DNA from: Phyllostachys edulis
Taxonomy: Eukaryota > Streptophyta > Magnoliopsida > Poales > Poaceae
Direction of reading: 5' to 3'
Length of the DNA: 64,000 nt
NCBI GenBank assembly: GCA_036346405.1
Contig: CM070550.1
Coordinates: 10,450,115-10,514,114 of the forward strand
Shown: positions 59,301 to 64,000 of the stretch, one piece after another
How the letters are laid out: each line of letters starts with the position of its first letter
How positions within the stretch are numbered: position 1 is the first letter of the stretch
Notes under the pieces: generated by a model
The model's database searches: none
What the model saw: only the letters and a program-made list of their open reading frames with translations
What the model was told of the DNA's origin: nothing
Position numbers and translations under genes: made by a program

Positions 59301-62300
59301 GAAAGAAAGAAAAAAAGATAAGAAAGAAGGAAGAAATGGAAAAAAGAGAAAATAGAAGAAAGAAAAATAAGAAAAATAATTTTGGAGGTAATCTCACCCC
59401 ATACAAAGAGAAGGTTACCGAACCAACCTCATCAACGAACGAAACGCCATCTCGTGCCATCCTGGATCATCCTATACATTCAATCAAACATATTCATGTG
59501 TCATTCCATACATCCAACCAAACAGCCTGTTTGTACCATCTCATCCAAGATGATCCCATCCTACTTGTACTATCCCATCCCATTCAATCTCATCCCACTA
59601 ACCAAACACACCCTTATGCTCGTTGCTTAATTCATACTCTACGTTCAGAGATATTATTCTATATAGCCGAGATACTCTTACACTTAATGAAGTCTATGAA
59701 GCATTGCATGCAAAGGAAAAGATGAAACTTATGGTTCCAAACAAAAGTAAAAATTCCCATGTAGAAGACCTAGTTGTCCGTGGCAGACAACAGGAGAGGA
59801 GTTCAAACAACGATTCAAGAGGCAAAAGATCGAGCAGAAATTACAAAGACAGATCAAAATCCAGAGGTAGGTTGAAGTCATGCAATATATGAGTGTTGAA
59901 GTTTTGTGAACACTGTGTTTTCGATAAGCAAAAAAGGGTGAAATTTATCATAATAATTCACTATACAAAATGCATATTGGCAAGGTTCAAGAAAACGCTA
60001 GGCGCTAGGCGTGCGGTGGCTCGGGGCCTAGCGCCTAGGCGGCTGGCCTGGCTATGGTGTAGGTAACTACACAACAGGAATAATATGATGAATTGAGTAA
60101 GCATCAGACATCAAATTGAGCTAGATAGAAAGAAAATTACCTGAAGAAGCAAGACATGGGCAATTTGATGTATTCATGTATATTATCTCCCCTCCAAGAG
60201 CTTGATGTAAACATGTATGTAATCAAATAATCATGTAAATCTACATATTTAATTAAATCAATGATGAATTATTTTGCTATAGTGTGACATCTTGAGTCCT
60301 GATAAAATAACAAATCAACAATATCACATACATATCACACATTGCAGCAGCATGGAAGCACAACACCAAATCACAGGCAGTAATGCAGTATTCACTATTC
60401 AGTAATCACTAATCAAGTAATCAGTCAGTTCACAAAGACACAAATAAGTGAATCACAAATCAGTTGATCAGTTCAGTGCTTCGCTTTCACAGTTTCACTC
60501 ACATGCTCATTGTACACAACAGATTAGCGCACACACACATACAGAGCAGAGCACTAGCTGCACAACAGAGAGGGGAGAAGAGTAGAGTGCAGCGCAGAGA
60601 GGGGAGAGCAGAGCGCAGAGCAGAGAGAGCAGGGAGGGAAGAGAGGGAAGACGGTGGCGAGGGCATACCTCGAGGTCGAGTTGGCGGCGGAGATGGCGGG
60701 ACGACCACGATTTGGATGCGGTGAGGTCGATTCGGCGACGAGAATCGGGGGTGAGGTCGATTTTCGGCGGCGGAGGAGGCGCGACGCGGGAGTCGGAAAC
60801 CTAGCACAACGAATGGATGGCGTCAGGCGCACGGGCTTCTTATCTCCTCGCCTTGGCGTACGCCTCACGTCGCCTCGCCTAGGGCCACTGAGCGCCTCCG
60901 AGGACCGGCTTTGACTGCCGAGCCGGTCCTAGGCGGCCCTCTCGCCTAGTTCGCCTCCTGACGGTCAATCAGGGCGGCTTTCCTGCCGCCTAGCGGCGCT
61001 TCTTGAACCTTGCATATTGGATTATGTTCACTATGATTTGTGGGGAGAATCCCGCGTTTCGTCGCTTGGATGGTTGTCATGCACGATGAGATGCAATCTC
61101 TTAAGAAGAATGACACTTGAGAGTTGGTCAGGTTGCCAATTGATAAGAAGACTATTCGCTTCAAATGGATCTTTAGGAAAAAGAAGACATTTCACCAATC
61201 AAAGAGATTAGGTACAAGGCAAGGCTCGTTGCTAAAGGTTACTACCAAATTCTAGGTATTGATTTCACATGCATTTCCCCCGGTTATAAAGCATAGTTCC
61301 ATTAAGTAAAGCATAGTTCCATTCAATCATAAGCATTTTACTCAAAGCCTAGTGGCTATGCATGATTACTTAATTTGAACAATTGGCCTCCCTGGACGCC
61401 AAAATAAGAGAGCTGCGTTGGGGAATTACATGGGAAATTAGAGGAATACATTTATATAGAGCAATCATAAGGTTTTGTTTTTCCGAGAAAGGAGAATTAT
61501 GTTGCATGTTGAACAAATCTATTTATGGTCTGAAGCAATCACTTAGACAGTGGTACAAGAGATTTGACTCCTTTATGATCTCTCGGGATTTTAAAAGATT
61601 CGATTATGATAGCTGTGTTTATTTGAAGACTGTTAATGGCCTAGCTATTTATTTGCTCCTATATATTGATGATATGTTGATTGCTGCAAAAGACAGGGCA
61701 AAAATTTCAAAGTTGAAGGCACAATTGCACAGTGAATTTGAGATGAAGGATCTCGGTGCTGCAAAGAATATTCTTGGTATGAAAATTACCAGAGATAGAC
61801 AGTTTGGAAAATTATACCTAAGTTAGAAAGTATATTGATAAAGTTTTTCGTCGTTTCGACACGCATAAGGCCAAACCAGTGAATACTCTGTTAGTTGTAC
61901 ACTTCAAACTTTCTCCAGCGTCATGTCCACAGTCAAATGATGAAGTTGAGTACATGTTTAGAGTTCCATATGCCAGTGCAGTTGGTTCACTTATGTATGT
62001 CATGGTATGTTCTTGCTCCGATTTATCTCAATCATCGAGTATTGTTAGTAGATACATGGTTAATCCTGCAAAGAGCATTGAAAAGCAATTCAATGGATTT
62101 TCAGATACTTGCGAGGCACATCTGATGCTTGTTTACAGTTTGGGAAGACTAAAGATGAAATTGTTGGCTATGTGGACTCATATTTTGCTGGAGATTTGGA
62201 TAAGAGACGATCTCTTACTGGTTATGTGTTCACTGTTGTAAGATGTACTGTTAGTTGGAAAGCAAGTTTGCAAGCTACTGTTACCTTGTCCACTACAGAA

Positions 62301-64000
62301 TCCGAGTATTTATTTCTGAAGTTTGCAAAAAAGTTGTTTGGCTAAGAGGTTTGTTTAGTGAGCTTTGTGGAAGTATGTCTCGCACTACAATATTATATGA
62401 CAGTCTAAGCACTATTTGCCTTAATCAGATGTTTTATAAGAGAACGAAGCACATTGACATCAGATATCATTACATTTGAGGTGTCATTGCTTAATGTGAC
62501 ATTAAAGTCAATAAGATAAATACTTATGATAATCCAGTTGATATGATGAAGTCACTTCCTACCGCTAAGTTTGAGCTTTGTTTAGACTTAGTTGATATCA
62601 TTCAGTAGTCTTATAGATATTCGGCGCACAAGGTGTTCATGCTAATCTGTTTCGAGGAAATCACATTTTGTTTTGGCTACATGAGGAATTCGACTTAAGG
62701 TGGAGATTGTTGAGTTTGAGTGTGTTACGAATTTTGTTTTCTACTCTAATTCATAGTTCTACTCCTACACGGAGTTTTTTATGTACCACTATAAATATAT
62801 CCCTGTAATCTATAGGAAAGAGTAATAGCTTCATTGTAAATATCTCCTCATATAATGATATTGTCCTCGTGCGTCCGTGGTTTTTCCCGAAAGTGTTTTT
62901 CACGTAAAATTCATGTCTTCCATTTCTATTCTTATGCGCATTATTTTTAACCGGTGCCATGTCATAGGCAAAGTATCAAGCAAATTTGCTTGTTGGAAGT
63001 TCCCTAACTAGTATCAGTATGTCTAGTATGGAATTCTTGGTTTAATCTTGGCCCTTTTAATCTTAACTTTCTTCTTTCATAGTTTCCTTATATGCAGCAT
63101 GTTCCTTTAAAAAAATTGTGCAGGATGTATGTGGAGTCGGTGATAATGTGCTAGACTGACATGTTACTTTTACCTGAACAAAAAACTAGCGTATCACTTG
63201 CGAGTTGGCCATTGTTAATTTGTTGAATTGTGCTGATATAGGAGTTCAGGGCTTCAGGCCAATGCAACTGCCAATTGTGTTTATACTGACAATCCGCTGC
63301 TTTGCTTTTCTTAAATCTTGAATGCTGTTTGTAGCTAACCTATCTATATGAGAATTTGTCCTCATACATTAGGCAATCAAGTGACACAAAGTGGACTCAT
63401 AACAATGAATTATATCTGTTATTACTTGTTAGCATGTATGATCTTGGCAACTGACTGACTTTCACTGGTGTTAACAGCTCAGTTTTCTCAAAAACTGTAG
63501 TGCATTGTTGGAAACTCCAAATGAAATCAGAAAAGGGCCTGAAAACACTTATCTGAGTGCAACACATTCGGCATGGCCTCTTGTCATGTCTGATAAGTTG
63601 CATGTCATGGAAGGGCTGAAGGTTGAGAATTGCCAAACTCCTTCAAGGTCTCTTCAGAGTTCCACATTACCAGATGCTATGAGGTATGTGAACCTTGTGC
63701 AAATTGCTGCTAATACTAATGCATTTATTCTCTGTTATTCTATTCCCTGCTTCTGAGGAGACTGGGGTCGTCTTTCCCTTTACTGTAATAACTGGATAAA
63801 TTAAACATTGTGAATGTTTGTGCTTTCTAATGACAGCTCTACTTGGAAAGGGTGTGACGCATCAAACCAGCGTGATTCTGAAGCAGTGAGCAGGAGCGTA
63901 GATGTTGAAGGTGTGAACGATGAGTCTGTGATTGACTGTGAGATCAAGCTAACCACCTTAGATTCATCTTCTTTCATAAGTAAGGATGATATCTATCTGG
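56323..64000 (+). CDS. JASON-like protein, 5' part (exons 1-5, open at right edge)
   Basis: Exons: 56,323-56,442; 56,571-56,631; 56,757-56,845; 63,478-63,683; 63,837 to the edge. Donors and acceptors are GT-AG and the phases agree (0,1,0,2). The start reads MGCLFGCFRVAGDGG, with a probable N-myristoylation Gly2 and a Cys pair. Exon 2 has SKNALSAVFL. Exon 4 has LSFLKNCSALLETPNEIRK. This order matches plant JASON proteins (Arabidopsis JAS: MGCF start, LS-LFL box, LK-CG-ETP-EIRK box), which organise spindles at male meiosis II and whose loss gives unreduced pollen. Intron 3 is 6,632 bases because of nested insertions. The C-terminal part is outside the window. The family call is from recalled similarity. 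Confidence 0.72.
56968..57180. mobile_element. Possible MITE, interrupted by the copia element
   Basis: GGGCACTCACTATAGCTTG at 56,968 looks like a MITE terminal sequence. The copia element inserted at about 57,180; the remainder may lie in 62,958-63,010 (GGCAAAGTATCAAGC). No second terminal repeat was proved. Confidence 0.3.
57181..57445 (+). repeat. 5' LTR of copia element (265 bp)
   Basis: It starts TGTTGATTTT and ends TTCAACA. It has a ~20-bp longer start than the other LTR, containing GTGATACAAATTAAG, which looks like a local duplication. Confidence 0.85.
57448..57457 (+). other. PBS of copia element
   Basis: TGGTATCAGA, two bases after the LTR end; initiator-Met type. Confidence 0.9.
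57458..58241 (+). pseudogene. gag: Copia gag, first part, interrupted by PIF element
   Basis: The frame at 58,074-58,241 carries FKQKFYSHKMAEGGSLWNHL, DLECMEVKYDDEDLCLILL, which is typical of copia gag (UBN2). It is cut by the PIF/Harbinger element at 58,242 and resumes at 59,617. The upstream part (57,458-58,070) is frameshifted. Confidence 0.8.
58242..59613. mobile_element. PIF/Harbinger-type (Tourist-like) non-autonomous element, 1,372 bp
   Basis: Terminal inverted repeats GGGTGTGTTTGG (58,242-58,253) and CCAAACACACCC (59,602-59,613). The flanks are TTA on both sides (58,239-58,241 and 59,614-59,616), the usual 3-bp target of this superfamily. The gag frame of the host copia continues on both sides, which confirms the boundaries. 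The core is GC-rich with long chance frames on both strands, but no transposase. A similar terminus lies at about 36,036. Confidence 0.92.
59617..59980 (+). pseudogene. gag: Copia gag, second part, up to zinc-knuckle region
   Basis: The frame reads LNSYSTFRDIILYSRDTLTLNEVYEALHAKEKMK and then a basic stretch (SRGKRSSRNYKDRSKSRGR) typical of the region before the CCHC knuckle. KSCNI starts it, but a stop TGA at about 59,892 cuts it. Sequence to 59,980 leads into the integrase. Confidence 0.8.
59981..61012. mobile_element. hAT-like non-autonomous element, 1,032 bp
   Basis: Termini CAAGGTTCAAGAAAACGCTAGGCGC and GGCGCTTCTTGAACCTTG are inverted repeats. The 8-bp duplication CATATTGG flanks it (59,973-59,980 and 61,013-61,020) without a mismatch. 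The CAAGG...CCTTG ends plus an 8-bp TSD suggest the hAT superfamily. No transposase frame is visible. It interrupts the copia integrase between its N-terminal trace and LDYVHYDLWG. Confidence 0.9.
61013..62707 (+). pseudogene. pol: Copia pol remnant: integrase trace, reverse transcriptase, RNase H
   Basis: LDYVHYDLWGESRVSSL at 61,018-61,068 is the start of the integrase core. The rest of the integrase is missing. RT begins near 61,075 (MHDEMQSLKKNDT, KTIRFKWIF), with a stop and shifts, then 61,500-61,826 has LNKSIYGLKQSLRQWYKRFDSF, LLLYIDDMLIA (catalytic YIDD) and MKDLGAAKNILGMKI. RNase H follows to 62,479 (VGYVDSYFAGDLDKRRSLTGYVF, LSTTESEY, KRTKHIDIRYHYI), in two frames. A large deletion between integrase and RT and several stops show that it is inactive. 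Confidence 0.88.
62708..62952 (+). repeat. 3' LTR of copia element (245 bp)
   Basis: It starts TGTTGAGTTTGAG after a purine-rich GGTGGAGAT. Its end reads TTTTTAACC in place of the TTTTCAACA of the other LTR. Confidence 0.85.
62958..63477 (+). other. Host part of JASON-like intron 3, downstream
   Basis: T-rich host intron with a normal acceptor at its end. No further element seen. Confidence 0.6.

Larger units (their letters stand above)
57181..62952 (+). mobile_element. Decayed Ty1/copia element in JASON-like intron 3
   Basis: LTRs are 57,181-57,445 and 62,708-62,952, with imperfect 5-bp flanks GGTGA (57,176-57,180) and GGTGC (62,953-62,957). The PBS TGGTATCAGA follows the left LTR. The interior has gag, a short integrase trace, RT and RNase H in that order, which is the copia order. 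It is split by a PIF/Harbinger element in gag (58,242-59,613) and a hAT-like element in integrase (59,981-61,012). The LTRs have diverged and the 3' LTR end has changed, so the insertion is old. Confidence 0.9.
56846..63477 (+). other. Intron 3 of JASON-like gene (6.6 kb), filled with nested transposons
   Basis: Donor ACGAG|GTATGG and acceptor TTAACAG|CTCAG. It contains a possible MITE, a copia element, a PIF/Harbinger element and a hAT-like element. The flanks are spliceable, so the gene may still work if the intron is removed. Confidence 0.7.

Overview
The window is nuclear DNA from a grass (Poaceae), probably a rice relative. The signs are GT-AG introns, genes with very GC-rich first exons and AT-rich 3' parts, and a dense layer of grass transposons: chromodomain Ty3/gypsy, Ty1/copia, Helitron, Stowaway, PIF/Harbinger and hAT. 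The species cannot be fixed from the sequence alone. Every gene model is my own reading of splice sites, reading phase and recalled protein families; no search was run.

Layout. 1-22,172 is a retrotransposon nest on the minus strand. An outer Tekay-like Ty3/gypsy element has its 5' LTR (5.26 kb) at 16,910-22,172, an exact initiator-Met PBS, and a body that runs off the left edge. It is split inside its integrase by a complete inner element at 647-12,568 (3.1-kb LTRs, TSD CATAG). Four host genes follow. A FAR1-related transposase-derived gene (+, eight exons, 23,862-31,486) carries a Helitron in intron 2 and a SINE-like unit in intron 1. A convergent GT8-like membrane-anchored glycosyltransferase gene (-, six exons, 32,121-34,907) comes next, then a DUF1068 gene (+, two exons, 36,679-39,079). 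The last is a JASON-like gene (+) that starts at 56,323 and runs off the right edge.

Between DUF1068 and JASON lie a gag-only copia-type element (40,194-46,160, TSD ATGTA), a decayed fragment of a peroxisomal multifunctional beta-oxidation gene (-, about 47.2-48.4 kb), a Stowaway MITE, and a hAT-like element (51,855-55,782) that encloses a solo gypsy LTR (52,037-55,372). The third intron of the JASON-like gene spans 6.6 kb because it holds a decayed Ty1/copia element (57,181-62,952), which is itself interrupted by a PIF/Harbinger element in gag and a second hAT-like element in integrase.

The host genes do not form an obvious pathway. Most of the structure records nested transposition. The items most worth following up are a regular ~77-bp array of imperfect palindromes in the U3 of the 5.26-kb LTR, a FAR1 protein with two FAR1 half-domains in reversed order ahead of an intact one, a GT8-like protein lacking the usual DxD, the gag-only element, and a pattern of inter-LTR indels at CG/CHG sites that looks like a consensus-sequence artefact and warns against over-reading the frameshifts.
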